The translations under genes and the position numbers were made by a program. Below the pieces are notes generated by a model. It was given only the letters and a program-made list of their open reading frames with translations. It was not told the origin of the DNA and searched no databases. Shown here piece by piece: positions 1-14,801 of a stretch of DNA of 53,707 nucleotides; the first letter of the stretch is position 1; every line of letters starts with the position of its first letter. This DNA comes from Georgenia sp. SYP-B2076 (lineage in GTDB: Bacteria; Actinomycetota; Actinomycetes; Actinomycetales; Actinomycetaceae): the NCBI RefSeq assembly GCF_003991205.1, contig NZ_RXOZ01000013.1, positions 1 through 53,707 of the forward strand, given 5' to 3'.

Positions 1-60
1 AACAGCCAAGAGCCATATGGCATCAAAAACTTGGCACACTGTTGAGTTCTCAAAGAACAG
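1..60 (-). promoter_or_regulatory. rRNA operon leader with boxA antitermination element
   Basis: Read on the minus strand, positions 60 to 40 contain TGTTCTTTGAGAACTC, which matches the boxA element of actinobacterial rrn leaders. It is followed by a tract with AGTGTGCCAAG and then a T-rich stretch, as is usual just upstream of the 16S gene. The 16S gene itself is not in the window; it should begin just left of position 1. Together with the two promoters at 121-149 and 323-351, this marks the edge of an rRNA operon. rRNA repeats often break assemblies, so the window edge may be a contig end. Confidence 0.8.
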
Positions 61-120
61 ACACACACCGCACGAAACCCAGGCAACCCACACCCGAACC
101 CGTCCCGGGGCAACCTCTCA

Positions 121-149
121 AGCCTAACCACACAACCCCGTTCCGTCAA
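121..149 (-). promoter_or_regulatory. rrn promoter P2 (proximal)
   Basis: On the minus strand there is a -35 box TTGACG (149-144), a spacer of exactly 17 nt, and a -10 box TAGGCT (126-121). This is a strong sigma-70/SigA-type match pointing at the 16S leader about 60 nt downstream. Nothing else on this strand could use it. Confidence 0.75.
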
Positions 150-322
150 ATCCCCGAGGTTTCCGTGGATTTTCGACGAAGCCGAATTGCCTGGCCCCTC
201 GGGCGCTCGTTCCCCGGTGATCTCCCACCGGCCGAGTATCCAAGGTTCCGCTCCGCGGGGTCCGGCCTTAGGGACCTCATGGTCCCTGTCGTCCGTGCCC
301 CCCGTTCGGTGCGGCAGGAAGA

Positions 323-351
323 ACACTACGACTGCCCCGGGGGACAGTCAA
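323..351 (-). promoter_or_regulatory. rrn promoter P1 (distal)
   Basis: On the minus strand there is a -35 box TTGACT (351-346), a 17-nt spacer and a -10 box TAGTGT (328-323). It lies about 200 nt upstream of the second promoter. Tandem SigA promoters are usual for actinobacterial rrn operons. The rest of 150-600 holds no convincing gene; the short open frames there are GC-driven. Confidence 0.75.
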
Positions 352-604
352 CTTCGTGTTTCGGGCAGGTTTCGTGGCCGGCGCACCCACTCTGACCTGC
401 GGCTTTGCTGCCCGAGGCCCCTCGCGGCGGCCCGCCTGGCGGGTGCGGCAACTTTCGAGACCTGACCCACAGGTGGGCGCGGGCGAGTCGACTTGCGGAC
501 GCATCTCGGCAGTTGCATGGGGCAGTCGGGTGCCCCCGTGCTACGGGAGCGGCCACGCCTTTCGGGCGGAGCGCCGGCGGCCCGGAGCGTGGCCCGCAAC
601 GGCC

Positions 605-646
605 GCAGGCGCGGCCCCAGAACCATGGTTCTGGGGCCGCGCCTGC
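605..646. terminator. 42-nt perfect palindrome downstream of tyrS
   Basis: Positions 605-646 form a perfect 42-nt inverted repeat (left arm starts GCAGGCGCGGCCCC, centre CCATGG). It begins 19 nt past the tyrS stop codon and lies upstream of rrn promoter P1. The role is inferred: transcription terminator isolating the rrn operon from tyrS readthrough. There is no U-tract, as is common in high-GC actinobacteria. Confidence 0.7.
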
Positions 647-664
647 ACCGACTTCGTCATCCGG

Positions 665-1942
665 TCAGTCGGCGACGACGCCGTCCGTCCGTCCGAGGGC
701 GAGGTTCCGGCGGCCCTTCCGCAGCAGCACGTATCCCCCGGCTAGGAGGTCGCCGGGCGCCAACACCCGGTCCTCGTCGTCGATCTTCTCGTTGTTCAGG
801 TAGGCGCCGCCGCTCGCGATCGTGCGGCGCGCGGCGGAACGACCCTTCTCCAGGCCTGTGGCGAGGAGGAGGTCGACCATGGTGGACTCCCCCGCGCTCA
901 CCTGACCCCGGGGAAGCTCCGCGACCGCGTCACGGAGGGTGCCGGCGTCGAGAGCGCGCAGGTCGTCGCGGCCGAAGAGCGCCTGGGAGGCCTGCTGCAC
1001 CCGCTCGGTGGCCTCGGCTCCGTGGACCAGGGTGGTGACGTCCTCGGCGAGGGCGTGCTGAGCCTCCCGGGACTGCGGGCGCTCGGCGACCGACTCCTCC
1101 AGCGTTGCCAGCTCCTCCCGGCTGCGGAAGGTGAAGACCTTGAGGTAGTGCAGGACGTCCGCGTCCGCCGTGTTGAGCCAGAACTGGTAGAAGGCGTACG
1201 GGCTGGTCAGCTCGGGGTCGAGCCAGACGGTGCCCGACTCCGTCTTGCCGAACTTGGTGCCGTCCGCCTTGGTGATCAGCGGCGTGGTGATGGCGTGGAC
1301 GGTCACGCCCTCCACCTTGCGGACCAGCTCGACGCCCGAGAGCAGGTTGCCCCACTGGTCGTTGCCACCAGTCTCCAGCACGCAGCCGTACCTGCGGTGC
1401 AGCTCGAGGTAGTCCATGCCCTGGAGGATCTGGTAGCTGAACTCGGTGAAGGAGATGCCGTCGTCGCTGGCGAGCCGCCGGGCCACCGTGTCCTTGGCGA
1501 GCATCGTGCCGAGCCGGAAGTGCTTCCCGATGTCGCGGAGGAAGTCGATGGCCGAGAGCTTCGCCGTCCAGTCGAGGTTGTTGACCATGCGCGCGGCCCA
1601 CGGTCCCTCGAAGTCGAGGAGCGGCTCGATCTGACGGCGGATCCGCTCGACCCAGTCCGCCACGACCTCGCGCTCGTTCAGCGTGCGCTCGCCCGTCATC
1701 TTGGGGTCGCCGATCAGGCCGGTGGCGCCGCCGACCAGCGCGAGGGGCTTGTGACCGGCGAGCTGCAGGCGTCGCACGGTGAGGATCTGGACGAGGTTGC
1801 CGATGTGCAGGCTCCGGGCTGTGGGGTCGAACCCGCAATAGAAGGTGATCGGTCCCTCGGCCAGCACCGCACGCAGGGCGTCGATGTCGGTGGACTGGGC
1901 CAGGAGGCCCCGCCACTGGAGCTCGTCGAGGATGTCTGTCAC
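665..1942 (-). CDS. tyrS: Tyrosyl-tRNA synthetase
   Basis: Charges tRNA-Tyr with tyrosine in the cytoplasm. The 425-residue length is normal for bacterial TyrRS. The class I signature is HIGN at residues 46-49, and the KMSKS-equivalent loop is KFGKT near residue 231. An S4 RNA-binding domain covers roughly residues 350-415. The GTG start at 1942 is preceded by GGAAGG with 7-nt spacing. The gene lies between mpg and the rrn operon, a position seen in many actinobacteria at the end of the arginine cluster. It ends in front of a long palindromic terminator. Identification is secure. Confidence 0.97.
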   Translation of the reverse strand: MTDILDELQWRGLLAQSTDIDALRAVLAEGPITFYCGFDPTARSLHIGNLVQILTVRRLQLAGHKPLALVGGATGLIGDPKMTGERTLNEREVVADWVERIRRQIEPLLDFEGPWAARMVNNLDWTAKLSAIDFLRDIGKHFRLGTMLAKDTVARRLASDDGISFTEFSYQILQGMDYLELHRRYGCVLETGGNDQWGNLLSGVELVRKVEGVTVHAITTPLITKADGTKFGKTESGTVWLDPELTSPYAFYQFWLNTADADVLHYLKVFTFRSREELATLEESVAERPQSREAQHALAEDVTTLVHGAEATERVQQASQALFGRDDLRALDAGTLRDAVAELPRGQVSAGESTMVDLLLATGLEKGRSAARRTIASGGAYLNNEKIDDEDRVLAPGDLLAGGYVLLRKGRRNLALGRTDGVVAD

Positions 1943-1961
1943 TCTTCTGCCTTCCGTCTCA

Positions 1962-1985
1962 GTGCCCGGGTCAGGCCCCGGGCAC
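1962..1985. terminator. Hairpin between mpg and tyrS
   Basis: GTGCCCGGG (1962-1970), a 6-nt loop, and CCCGGGCAC (1977-1985) form a perfect 9-bp stem. It lies 90 nt past the mpg stop and 20 nt upstream of the tyrS start. It could terminate the argH-mpg transcript or structure the tyrS leader. No T-box features are visible. Confidence 0.5.
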
Positions 1986-2034
1986 GGCTACCAGTGTGCC
2001 GCGCCGAGGCCTCACGCCGTGCATCGGTCCGCAC

Positions 2035-2061
2035 GGCCGCGACTCCCCGGCCGCGACTCCC
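2035..2061. repeat. Short direct repeat after mpg (14-bp period)
   Basis: GGCCGCGACTCCC occurs at 2035-2047 and again at 2049-2061. The copies lie within 15-40 nt of the mpg stop codon. This is one of several small tandem duplications located at gene 3' ends in this window. Confidence 0.7.
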
Positions 2062-2075
2062 GCGCACCTGCTCGC

Positions 2076-4428
<2,353 letters not shown>

Positions 4429-5691
4429 ATGCCGTCGAAGAACCGGGCCGCCCCGGTCATCCAGAAGACGCGCGCCCTCGGGGTGGGGTCGGAGGTCGGT
4501 CAGCTCCACCAGGTCATCCTCCACCGCCCCGGCCCGGAGCTGCAGCGGCTGACGCCGCAGAACATGGACCACCTGCTCTTCGACGACCTGCTGTGGGTGC
4601 GCCGCGCGCAGGAGGAGCACGACCAGTTCTCCGCGGTCCTCGCGGACGCGGGCGTCGAGGTGCTGCTGCTCGCGGACCTGCTGCGCGAGACCCTCGCGGT
4701 CCCCGAGGCCAAGCACCACATCCTCGACCGCACCTTCGACGAGCGCAGCCACGGCCGGGGTGCCGCCCCGGCGCTGCACGCGATGGCCGCGGCCATGGAC
4801 GACGCCGACCTGGCGACCGCCCTGATCGGCGGGCTCACCAAGCGGGAGGTGCTCGAGCGCATCCCCGAGCCGCGGTCCGTGGTCATGCACGGCCTCGGGC
4901 TCGACGACCTGGTGCTCTCCCCGCTGCCCAACCACCTCTTCACGCGCGACACGTCGTCGTGGGTCTACGACGGCGTCGCCCTGAGCGCGATGCGCAGGCA
5001 GGCCCGCGTGCGGGAGTCGGTGCACTACGACGCCATCTACAGCTGGCACCCCCGCTTCGCGGGCGCCACGTTCCAGCGCTGGTCCGCCGCCCCGGCGCTC
5101 GGCGCGCCCGCCGTGGAGGGCGGGGACGTCCTGGTCCTGGGCGACGGCGCGGTCCTGGTCGGGATGGGTGAGCGCACCACCCCGCAGGCGGTCGAGCGCC
5201 TCGCCGCCAGGCTGTTCGCCGGCGGCACTGCCGACCGTGTCGTCGCGCTGACCATGCCGAAGGCGCGTCAGTTCATGCACCTGGACACGGTCATGACGAT
5301 GGTCGACGCCCACTCTTTCATCAAGTACGCGGGCCTGGGCATGCTGCCGTCGTACACGATCACGCCCGGCGCCGCGCCCGGCGAGCTGCGGATGCGGGCC
5401 GAGGAGCCAGACCTCATGCACGCCGTGATCGCCGAGGCCATGGGGGTCGACGTCCGCTTCCTCACGCCCGAGCAGGACGCCCACACCGCCGCCCGGGAGC
5501 AGTGGGACGACGGGTGCAACGCGCTCGCCCTCGCCCCCGGCGTCGTGGTGACCTACGACCGCAACGCCACCGCCAACGCCTACCTGCGCCAGATGGGCGT
5601 CGAGGTGCTCGCCGTGCCGGGCGGGGAGCTCGGGCGCGGACGCGGCGGCCCCCACTGCATGAGCTGTCCTACCATTCGCGAAGGCATCTGA
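4429..5691 (+). CDS. arcA: Arginine deiminase
   Basis: Hydrolyses arginine to citrulline and ammonia, the first step of the energy-yielding arginine deiminase pathway. The 420-residue protein has the guanidine-modifying enzyme core: [31 protein letters not shown], and the C-terminal nucleophile segment HCMSCP (Cys about residue 410). The ATG at 4429 is chosen because GCGAGG lies 5 nt upstream; a GTG at 4387 would add 14 unconserved residues. It stands 25 nt before arcB on the same strand. The pair lies on the opposite strand between argG and argH, so a degradative enzyme sits inside the biosynthetic cluster. Confidence 0.96.
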   Translation: MPSKNRAAPVIQKTRALGVGSEVGQLHQVILHRPGPELQRLTPQNMDHLLFDDLLWVRRAQEEHDQFSAVLADAGVEVLLLADLLRETLAVPEAKHHILDRTFDERSHGRGAAPALHAMAAAMDDADLATALIGGLTKREVLERIPEPRSVVMHGLGLDDLVLSPLPNHLFTRDTSSWVYDGVALSAMRRQARVRESVHYDAIYSWHPRFAGATFQRWSAAPALGAPAVEGGDVLVLGDGAVLVGMGERTTPQAVERLAARLFAGGTADRVVALTMPKARQFMHLDTVMTMVDAHSFIKYAGLGMLPSYTITPGAAPGELRMRAEEPDLMHAVIAEAMGVDVRFLTPEQDAHTAAREQWDDGCNALALAPGVVVTYDRNATANAYLRQMGVEVLAVPGGELGRGRGGPHCMSCPTIREGI

Positions 5692-5716
5692 CGACAGAAG
5701 AACAGGGGTATCGGGC

Positions 5717-6733
5717 GTGACCAGCGACCTGCGCGGACGGAGCTTCCTCAAGGAGCTGGACTTCACCACCGAGGAGTGGCGCTCGCTGCTCGACCTGGCG
5801 GCCGAGCTCAAGGCCGCGAAGCGGGCCGGGACGGAGGAGCGCCGGCTCGCCGGGAAGAACATCGCACTGATCTTCGAGAAGACCTCCACCCGTACGCGCA
5901 CCGCCTTCGAGGTCGCCGCCCACGACCAGGGCGCGCACGTGACCTTCCTGGACCCGACGGCCTCGCAGATCGGCCACAAGGAGTCGGTCAAGGACACCGC
6001 CCGCGTGCTTGGCCGGTTCTTCGACGGCATCGAGTACCGCGGCGCACGTCAGGCCGACGTCGAGACCCTCGCCGAGTTCTCGGGCGTGCCGGTCTTCAAC
6101 GGGCTGACCGACGAGTGGCACCCGACGCAGATGCTGGCGGACCAGCTGACGATGCGGGAGCACGCCCCCGTGACGGGCGGGCGCCGCAAGCGTGACGAGG
6201 AGATCGCGTTCGCCTACGTCGGCGACGCCCGCAACAACACCGCCCACTCCCTCCTCGTGTCGGGGGCCATCCTCGGCATGGACGTCCGCCTCGTCGCGCC
6301 CGCCGGCCTGCAGCCCGAGCCGGCCGTCGTGGCCCTGGCGGAGGGGGTCGCGGAGCGCACCGGGGCCCGGCTGAGCGTGACCGACGACGTCGCGGCGGGC
6401 GTGCGGGGCGTGGACTTCGTCTCCACCGACGTGTGGGTGTCCATGGGCGAGAAGAAGGAGGCCTGGGACGAGCGGATCGCGCTGCTGCGCGACTACCAGG
6501 TCAACGCCGGTCTCATGGCCGCGACCGGCAACCCGGACGTGAAGTTCATGCACTGCCTGCCCGCGTTCCACGACCTGGGCACGGCGGTCGGGCGGGAGAT
6601 CTACGAGCGCACCGGCATGGATGCCCTCGAGGTGACCGACGAGGTCTTCGAGTCGGCGGCGTCGGTCGTCTTCGACCAGGCGGAGAACCGCATGCACACG
6701 ATCAAGGCCGTGCTCGTCGCGACGATGGCCTGA
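5717..6733 (+). CDS. arcB: Ornithine carbamoyltransferase, long catabolic (ArcB) type
   Basis: Interconverts citrulline plus phosphate with ornithine plus carbamoyl phosphate. Diagnostic motifs are STRTRT (residues 57-62, carbamoyl-phosphate binding), WHPTQ near residue 134, and HCLP near 279. The 338-residue length and the [12 protein letters not shown] start resemble the ArcB branch rather than the shorter ArgF enzymes (about 305-315 residues). It follows arcA by 25 nt with AGGGG before the GTG start. Since no argF is present between argD and argR, this enzyme may also serve biosynthesis; that is inference and depends on the rest of the genome. Confidence 0.95.
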   Translation: MTSDLRGRSFLKELDFTTEEWRSLLDLAAELKAAKRAGTEERRLAGKNIALIFEKTSTRTRTAFEVAAHDQGAHVTFLDPTASQIGHKESVKDTARVLGRFFDGIEYRGARQADVETLAEFSGVPVFNGLTDEWHPTQMLADQLTMREHAPVTGGRRKRDEEIAFAYVGDARNNTAHSLLVSGAILGMDVRLVAPAGLQPEPAVVALAEGVAERTGARLSVTDDVAAGVRGVDFVSTDVWVSMGEKKEAWDERIALLRDYQVNAGLMAATGNPDVKFMHCLPAFHDLGTAVGREIYERTGMDALEVTDEVFESAASVVFDQAENRMHTIKAVLVATMA

Positions 6734-6756
6734 GCACGGGCGCGCCGGCGCCCCAG

Positions 6757-6802
6757 CAGTGAACAGGGCCCCCGCTCGGACGAGCGGGGGCCCTGTTCAC
6801 TG
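6757..6802. terminator. Bidirectional terminator between arcB and argG
   Basis: A perfect 22-bp stem with a 2-nt centre occupies 6757-6778 and 6781-6802 (arm starts CAGTGAACAGGGCCCC). It lies between the convergent stops of arcB (6733) and argG (6827), so it can terminate transcription in both directions. Confidence 0.85.
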
Positions 6803-6826
6803 CCGGCGCGGCGCCGGGCCGGGCCC

Positions 6827-8092
6827 CTACCGGGCGGAGAGGCTGCCCTCGCCGAAGGACACGCCGTTGCCGAACTTCACGTCGCGGGCGGCCGAGAGCT
6901 TGGTGGTCAGCCCGAAGATCTCGATGAAGCCCTTGGCCTGCGACTGGTCGTAGGCGTCGCCGGTGTCGTAGGTCGCGAGGTTGAAGTCGTACAGGCTCTG
7001 CTCGCTGCGCCGGCCGGTGACGGTGGCGCGGCCGCCGTGCAGGACCATGCGGATCTCGCCGGAGACGTAGCGCTGGGTGTCGTCGACGAAGGCGTCCAGG
7101 GAGCGCTTCAGCGGGGAGAACCACTGGCCGTCGTAGACGAGCTCGGTCCAGCGCTGGCCGACGGTCTTCTTGAACCGTGCCTGCTCGCGCTCGATGGTGA
7201 CGTTCTCGAGCTCCTTGTGGGCGGCGACCAGGGCCATCGCGCCGGGGGCCTCGTAGACCTCGCGGGACTTGATGCCGACCAGGCGGTCCTCGACGATGTC
7301 GATGCGGCCGATGCCCTGCGCGCCGGCGCGGCGGTTCATCTCCTGGATGGCCTGCAGCGGCGTCACGGGGCGACCGTCGATGGCGACGGGGATGCCCTCC
7401 TTGAACGTGAGGACGACCTCGTCCGGCAGCGGCGGGTACGTGGGGTCGTCGGTGTAGCTGTAGACGTCCTTGGTGGGCTCGTTCCAGATGTCCTCGAGGA
7501 AGCCGGTCTCGATGGCGCGGCCCCACACGTTCTGGTCGATCGAGAACGGGTTGTGCTTGGTCGTCTCGATCGGCAGCTTGTGCTTGTTGGCGTACTCGAT
7601 GGCGACGTCGCGCGTCAGGGCGAGGTCACGCACGGGGGCGATGCACTTCAGGTCCGGCGCGAGGGAGGTGATGCCCACCTCGAAGCGCACCTGGTCGTTG
7701 CCCTTGCCCGTGCAGCCGTGGGCGACGGTGCCCGCACCGAACTGGCGCGCCGCCTTCACGAGGTGCTTGACGATCACGGGGCGCGAGAGCGCCGAGACCA
7801 GCGGGTAGGAGTCCATGTACAGGGCGTTGGCGCGCAGCGCGGGCATGCAGTACTCCTCGGCGAACTCGTCGCGCGCGTCGGCCACGTACGCCTCGACGGC
7901 GCCGCAGTCCAGCGCCCGCTGGCGCACGACCTCCAGGTCCTCCCCGCCCTGGCCGACGTCGACGGCGACGGCGATGACCTCGGCACCGGTGCGCTCACCG
8001 ATCCAGCCGATCGCCACGGAGGTGTCCAGGCCACCGGAGTAGGCCAGGACGACCCGGTCCTTCGTGCCGGCGGGGGGGGTGTTCTCAGTCAT
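6827..8092 (-). CDS. argG: Argininosuccinate synthase
   Basis: Condenses citrulline and aspartate with ATP to argininosuccinate. The PP-loop ATP-pyrophosphatase motif AYSGGLDTS is at residues 17-25, and [13 protein letters not shown] follows mid-protein. The 421-residue length is slightly above the usual 400 because of a short N-terminal extension. The ATG at 8092 lies inside the end of argR (8-nt overlap) and is preceded by GGAGAG with 7-nt spacing, so it is the distal gene of the argCJBDRG transcript. It ends at a strong bidirectional hairpin, which separates it from argH. Confidence 0.97.
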   Translation of the reverse strand: MTENTPPAGTKDRVVLAYSGGLDTSVAIGWIGERTGAEVIAVAVDVGQGGEDLEVVRQRALDCGAVEAYVADARDEFAEEYCMPALRANALYMDSYPLVSALSRPVIVKHLVKAARQFGAGTVAHGCTGKGNDQVRFEVGITSLAPDLKCIAPVRDLALTRDVAIEYANKHKLPIETTKHNPFSIDQNVWGRAIETGFLEDIWNEPTKDVYSYTDDPTYPPLPDEVVLTFKEGIPVAIDGRPVTPLQAIQEMNRRAGAQGIGRIDIVEDRLVGIKSREVYEAPGAMALVAAHKELENVTIEREQARFKKTVGQRWTELVYDGQWFSPLKRSLDAFVDDTQRYVSGEIRMVLHGGRATVTGRRSEQSLYDFNLATYDTGDAYDQSQAKGFIEIFGLTTKLSAARDVKFGNGVSFGEGSLSAR

Positions 8093-8819
8093 CGGTGGTC
8101 TCTCCTGGGTCGTTCGGTCCCGCGGGGCTGGCGCCGGCGGGGGCAGGGGGTGAGTAGGTGCTGGTCTCGCCCGGTCCGGTGCCGGGCTGGGCTCGGCCTC
8201 GGCGCGCGAGGTCGAGGAGTCGGTGGGTCAGGGCCTCGGCGCTGGCGATGTCGCGCGTGAGGACCAGGACGGTGTCGTCCCCGGCGATGCAGCCGAGCAC
8301 GCCCGGCAGCACGGAGTGGTCGATCGCCGAGGCCAGCAGCTGGGCGGCGCCCGGCGGGGTGCGCAGCACGACCTGGTTGGCGGTCGTGTCCGCGGTGACG
8401 AGCACCTCGGCGCACCAGCGCTGCAGGCGCGCGGCGATCTGCTCCTGCTCGCCGGTCCCCCACGCGGCGGGGCCGGGGGGCGTGGCGGTCCCCTCCGCGG
8501 GCAGCGCGTAGATCTGCTCGCCGTCCGGGCCCCGGACCTTCTGGGCGCGCAGCTCGTCCAGGTCGCGCGAGAGCGTGGCCTGGGTGGTGCGGACGCCGTG
8601 GTCGGCCAGGGCGGCGCGCAGCTCGGTCTGCGACCGGACGGCGGAGTGGCCGAGGATCTGGGCGATCAGCGCGTGCCGGCCCGCCTTGGTGGCCGCCACC
8701 GTCCCGCCGGCCCCCGGCCCGTCCTCGCGGCCCGCGGCGGCGTCGCGGTCCGGCCCGTCCTCGCGGCCCGCGGCGGCGTCGCTCCCGCCCACGGCCCGGT
8801 CCGCCGTCGCCCCCGTCAT
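8085..8819 (-). CDS. argR: Arginine repressor ArgR, with N- and C-terminal extensions
   Basis: Hexameric arginine-dependent repressor of arginine genes. The winged-helix DNA-binding domain (residues about 50-115, with [14 protein letters not shown] and [12 protein letters not shown]) and the C-terminal arginine-binding core ([12 protein letters not shown]) are clear. The protein has 244 residues against about 150-170 for the family. The excess is an N-terminal segment carrying a tandem 12-residue duplication (AAAGREDGP twice) and a Pro/Gly-rich C-terminal tail. Its ATG overlaps the argD stop (ATGA), supporting this start. The position after argD with no argF between them is unusual. It probably binds the operator at argC (13362-13386). 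Confidence 0.93.
   Translation of the reverse strand: MTGATADRAVGGSDAAAGREDGPDRDAAAGREDGPGAGGTVAATKAGRHALIAQILGHSAVRSQTELRAALADHGVRTTQATLSRDLDELRAQKVRGPDGEQIYALPAEGTATPPGPAAWGTGEQEQIAARLQRWCAEVLVTADTTANQVVLRTPPGAAQLLASAIDHSVLPGVLGCIAGDDTVLVLTRDIASAEALTHRLLDLARRGRAQPGTGPGETSTYSPPAPAGASPAGPNDPGETTDD
8715..8781. repeat. Tandem 36-bp repeat within argR
   Basis: A 31-bp core starting CGGCCCGTCCTCGCGG occurs at 8715-8745 and again at 8751-8781, a period of 36 bp. The repeat preserves the reading frame and encodes the duplicated AAAGREDGP element in the ArgR N-terminal extension. Confidence 0.85.
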
Positions 8820-10093
8820 GACCGGTCCCGGGCCGCGGTCGCCGCGGACGCCAGCGCCGCGGGCAGCGCCGCGACGAAGGTGCCCGCCTGCTCGGCGGTC
8901 AGGATCAGCGGCGGGGCGAGCCGCAGCGTGTCCTCCCGGACGGGGTTGACGATGAACCCGGCCGCGAGGAGCGCCGCCGCGGCCTCCTTGGCCACCGGGC
9001 CGGCGAGCTGGGCCGCGATGAGCAGGCCCTCCCCGCGCACCGCCGTCACGCCGTCGACGGCGGACAGCCGGGCGCGCAGGTCCGCGCCGAGGTCGGCGGC
9101 GTGCGCACGCAGGTCCTCGCGCTCGATGACGTCGATGACCGCCAGCGCCGCGGCGGAGGCGAGCGGGTTGCCGCCGAAGGTCGTGCCGTGCTGGCCGGGC
9201 CCGAGGAGGGTCGCGGCGTCGGTGCCCAGCGCGACGACGGCGCCGATCGGCACGCCGCCGCCCAGCCCCTTGGCCAGGGTGACGACGTCGGGGACGACGC
9301 CGCCGCCGATGTGGCCGAGGTGGTGGGCCATCCAGGTGCCGGTGCGTCCCATCCCGGACTGGACCTCGTCGAGGATCAGCAGGGCGCCGTGCGCCGTGGT
9401 CAGGGCGCGGGCCCGGGCGAGGTAGCCCTCGGGCAGGGCGCGGACCCCGGCCTCGCCCTGGATCGGCTCGAGGAACACCGCGGCGACGTCGTCGCCCATC
9501 GCGGCCTCGAGCGCGGCGACGTCGCCGAAGGGCAGGAACTCCACTCCCCCGGGCAGCGGCTCGAAGGGTTCGCGGTAGGCGGCCTTGTGGGTCAGGGCGA
9601 GCGCCCCCATGGTGCGACCGTGGAAGGCGCCCTCGAGGGCGAGGACGCGGGGGCGGGCGGGGCCGCCGTGGCGGCGGGCCAGCTTCAGCGCGCCCTCGTT
9701 GGCCTCCGTGCCCGAGTTGGCGAGGAACACCCGGGAGCCGGCCGGCGCGCCGCCCGGGCTCACGATCTCGAGGAGCTTCTCGGCCAGGGTGACCTGCGCG
9801 GGGGTGGTGAAGAAGTTCGAGACGTGCCCGAGCGTGGCCACCTGGTCGGCGACGGCGGCCACGAGCGCGGGGTGGGCGTGGCCCAGGGCGTTGACGGCGA
9901 TGCCGCCGAGCAGGTCGAGGTAGCGGCGGCCGTCCGCGTCCCACACGTAGGGACCCTCGCCGCGCACCAGCACGCGCTGCGGGTCGCCGAAGGTGTTCAT
10001 CACCGCGCCGCGGTAGCGCTCGGTCCACGCCGCGTTGCCCGCCGCGCCGCGCGCCGCCATGCGTGCGCCGTCGCCCGTCACGTTCCCGCTCAT
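8816..10093 (-). CDS. argD: Acetylornithine aminotransferase
   Basis: PLP enzyme converting N-acetylglutamate semialdehyde to N-acetylornithine. The class III aminotransferase features are [14 protein letters not shown] near the N terminus, [13 protein letters not shown] mid-protein, and the PLP-lysine motif TLAKGLGGG (Lys about residue 275). The 425 residues include about 20 extra at the N terminus. The ATG at 10093 overlaps the argB stop (ATGA), and the stop overlaps the argR start. argF, which normally follows, is absent. Confidence 0.97.
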   Translation of the reverse strand: MSGNVTGDGARMAARGAAGNAAWTERYRGAVMNTFGDPQRVLVRGEGPYVWDADGRRYLDLLGGIAVNALGHAHPALVAAVADQVATLGHVSNFFTTPAQVTLAEKLLEIVSPGGAPAGSRVFLANSGTEANEGALKLARRHGGPARPRVLALEGAFHGRTMGALALTHKAAYREPFEPLPGGVEFLPFGDVAALEAAMGDDVAAVFLEPIQGEAGVRALPEGYLARARALTTAHGALLILDEVQSGMGRTGTWMAHHLGHIGGGVVPDVVTLAKGLGGGVPIGAVVALGTDAATLLGPGQHGTTFGGNPLASAAALAVIDVIEREDLRAHAADLGADLRARLSAVDGVTAVRGEGLLIAAQLAGPVAKEAAAALLAAGFIVNPVREDTLRLAPPLILTAEQAGTFVAALPAALASAATAARDRS

Positions 10094-11045
10094 GAGTCTC
10101 CCTCGGTCCCGCTCGGTCCGGCCGGGTCGGGCACCACGAGGGTGCCCACGCCGGCGTCGGTGAAGATCTCCAGGAGCATCGAGTGCTCCTTGCGCCCGTC
10201 GATCACGTGGGCCTGGGCCACGCCGCCGCGCACGGCCCGGAGGCAGGCCTCCATCTTCGGCACCATCCCCGACTCCAGGGAGCCCAGCATGGGCTCCAGC
10301 TCGCTCGCGGTGAGCTGGCTGATCAGCGAGGACCGGTCCGGCCAGCTGGCGTAGAGGCCCTCGACGTCGGTGAGCACGACCAGCTTGGTGGCGCCGAGCG
10401 CGACCGCGAGCGCCGCGGCCGCGGTGTCGGCGTTGACGTTGAGGACCTGCCCGGGGTCGGCGGCGTCCACGGCCACCGTCGAGACCACGGGGATGCGCCC
10501 GGCGTCGAGGAGGTCCTCCACGGCCTTGGGGTCGACGGCGACGACGTCGCCGACGAGCCCGATGTCGACCGGTTCGCCGTCCACCATGGCGGGCCGGCGC
10601 TCGGCGCGCAGCAGCTGCCCGTCCTCGCCCGAGAGGCCCACCGCGTGGGCGACGTCGACGTTGAGGAGGCTGACGAGCTCACGCTGCACGTGCCCGGTGA
10701 GCACCATGCGGACCACGGCCATGACCTCGGGGGTGGTCACGCGCAGCCCGCCGCGGAACTCGGACTCCAGGCCCACGCGCTGGAGCATGTGGGAGATCTG
10801 CGGCCCGCCGCCGTGCACGACGACCGGGCGCAGGCCCACCTGGTGGAGGAAGGAGACGTCCTGCGCGAAGGCGCGCTTGAGCCGCTCGTCGACCATGGCG
10901 TTGCCGCCGTACTTGATCACCACGCGGGCGCCGGAGAAGTGCTGCAGCCACGGCAGCGCCTGGATGAGGACCTCGGCCTTCTGGTACGGGTAGAGGTCCG
11001 TCTGCGTGTCGAGGTGGAGGCTGGGTCCCACCGGCCTGGTCTCGC

Positions 11046-11049
<4 letters not shown>
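10090..11049 (-). CDS. argB: Acetylglutamate kinase
   Basis: Phosphorylates N-acetylglutamate, usually the feedback-controlled step of the pathway. The amino acid kinase fold shows [10 protein letters not shown] (residues 44-52), [10 protein letters not shown], and [11 protein letters not shown]. The length of 319 residues and the N-terminal helix segment preceding the kinase core fit arginine-sensitive hexameric NAGKs; feedback sensitivity is inferred. The ATG at 11049 overlaps the argJ stop and the TGA overlaps the argD start, so the chain argJ-argB-argD is translationally coupled. Confidence 0.97.
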
Positions 11050-13713
<2,664 letters not shown>

Positions 13714-13777
13714 CCCGCGCCGGACCAGGTCCCCCCGGATTTTTGTCCGGCGGGTCACGGGGGCCATGCTGGTCGTC

Positions 13778-14761
13778 ATGCGTGCCATCCACGCCACCGA
13801 AGCCGGTGGCCCCGAGGTCCTGTCCGTCGTCGACCTGCCCGAGCCCAGCGCCGGGCCCGGCGAGCTCGTGGTGGAGCTCGCCGCGGCCGGGGTGAACTTC
13901 ATCGACACGTACAAGCGGGCGGGCGTGTACCCGATGCCCTTCCCGCACGTGCCGGGCTCCGAAGGGGCGGGCACCGTCCTGTCGGTGGGCGAGGGTGTCG
14001 ACACGTTCGCCGTCGGGGACGCCGTGGCCTGGGCCGAGGCGCCCGGGTCGTATGCCGAGCGCGTCGTCGTCCGGGTCGACGCCGCCCTGCCCGTCCCGGC
14101 CGGGGTGGACCTGAGGACGGCCGCGGCCCTGCCGCTGCAGGGCATGACCGCCCACTACCTCGTGGCCTCGACGTTCCCGGTGCAGGCGGGCCAGACGCTG
14201 CTGCTCACCGCCGCAGCCGGCGGGGTCGGGCTGCTCCTGACCCAGCTCGCCGTCGCGCGCGGCGCCCGCGTGATCGGGCTCGTGGGCAGCGCGGAGAAGG
14301 AGGCCCTCGCCCGCGGCGCCGGCGCCGCCGAGGTGATCCGCTACACCGAGCTGGGCGACCTCACCACCGAGCTGCCCGCGCTCGTGCGCGAGATGACCGG
14401 CGGCGAGGGCGTGCACGTGGCCTACGACGGCGTCGGCAAGGACACGTTCGACGCCTCCCTGGCCTCCATCCGCCGCCGCGGCATGCTCGTGCTCTTCGGC
14501 GGGGCGAGCGGCCAGGTCCCACCCGTCAACCCGCAGCGGCTGAACGCGGCGGGCTCGCTCTACCTGACGCGGCCCACCCTGGGGCACTACGTCGCGGACC
14601 GGGAGGAGCTGCTCTGGCGGGCCGGGGAGCTCTTCGACGCCGTCTCGGCGGGCACGCTGGACGTGCGCGTCGGCGCGGAGTTCCCCCTCGCGGACGCGGC
14701 GGCCGCGCACGAGGCGCTCGAGGGCCGCGCGACCACCGGCAAGGTGCTGCTGGTCCCGTAG
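13778..14761 (+). CDS. qor: NADPH:quinone oxidoreductase (zinc-independent MDR family)
   Basis: Probable NADPH-dependent one-electron quinone reductase. The 327-residue protein has the MDR layout: GroES-like N-terminal domain with AGVNFIDTYKRAG and VPGSEGAGTV, then a Rossmann domain with TAAAGGVGLLLTQLA (about residues 145-160) and the FGGASGQV loop. Zinc-ligand Cys residues of alcohol dehydrogenases are absent, consistent with QOR. I chose the ATG at 13778 (MRAIHATEAGG); an ATG at 13766 is closer to a G-rich RBS and would add 4 residues. It sits alone, on the strand opposite the arginine genes, and is convergent with the next gene. Confidence 0.88.
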   Translation: MRAIHATEAGGPEVLSVVDLPEPSAGPGELVVELAAAGVNFIDTYKRAGVYPMPFPHVPGSEGAGTVLSVGEGVDTFAVGDAVAWAEAPGSYAERVVVRVDAALPVPAGVDLRTAAALPLQGMTAHYLVASTFPVQAGQTLLLTAAAGGVGLLLTQLAVARGARVIGLVGSAEKEALARGAGAAEVIRYTELGDLTTELPALVREMTGGEGVHVAYDGVGKDTFDASLASIRRRGMLVLFGGASGQVPPVNPQRLNAAGSLYLTRPTLGHYVADREELLWRAGELFDAVSAGTLDVRVGAEFPLADAAAAHEALEGRATTGKVLLVP

Positions 14762-14801
14762 CGCGGGTCGCAGGCGGTCCCGCCCGGGTCGCCGGGCCGG
14801 G

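Noticed and set aside
1-664. tRNA genes or small proteins in the left intergenic region
   Set aside because: No cloverleaf-forming segment or coding bias was found. The region is explained by the rrn leader, two promoters and the tyrS terminator.
13766-13777. Aldolase remnant and qor as one fused gene
   Set aside because: The remnant ends at its own stop (13713), and qor starts with a complete N terminus in a separate frame context.
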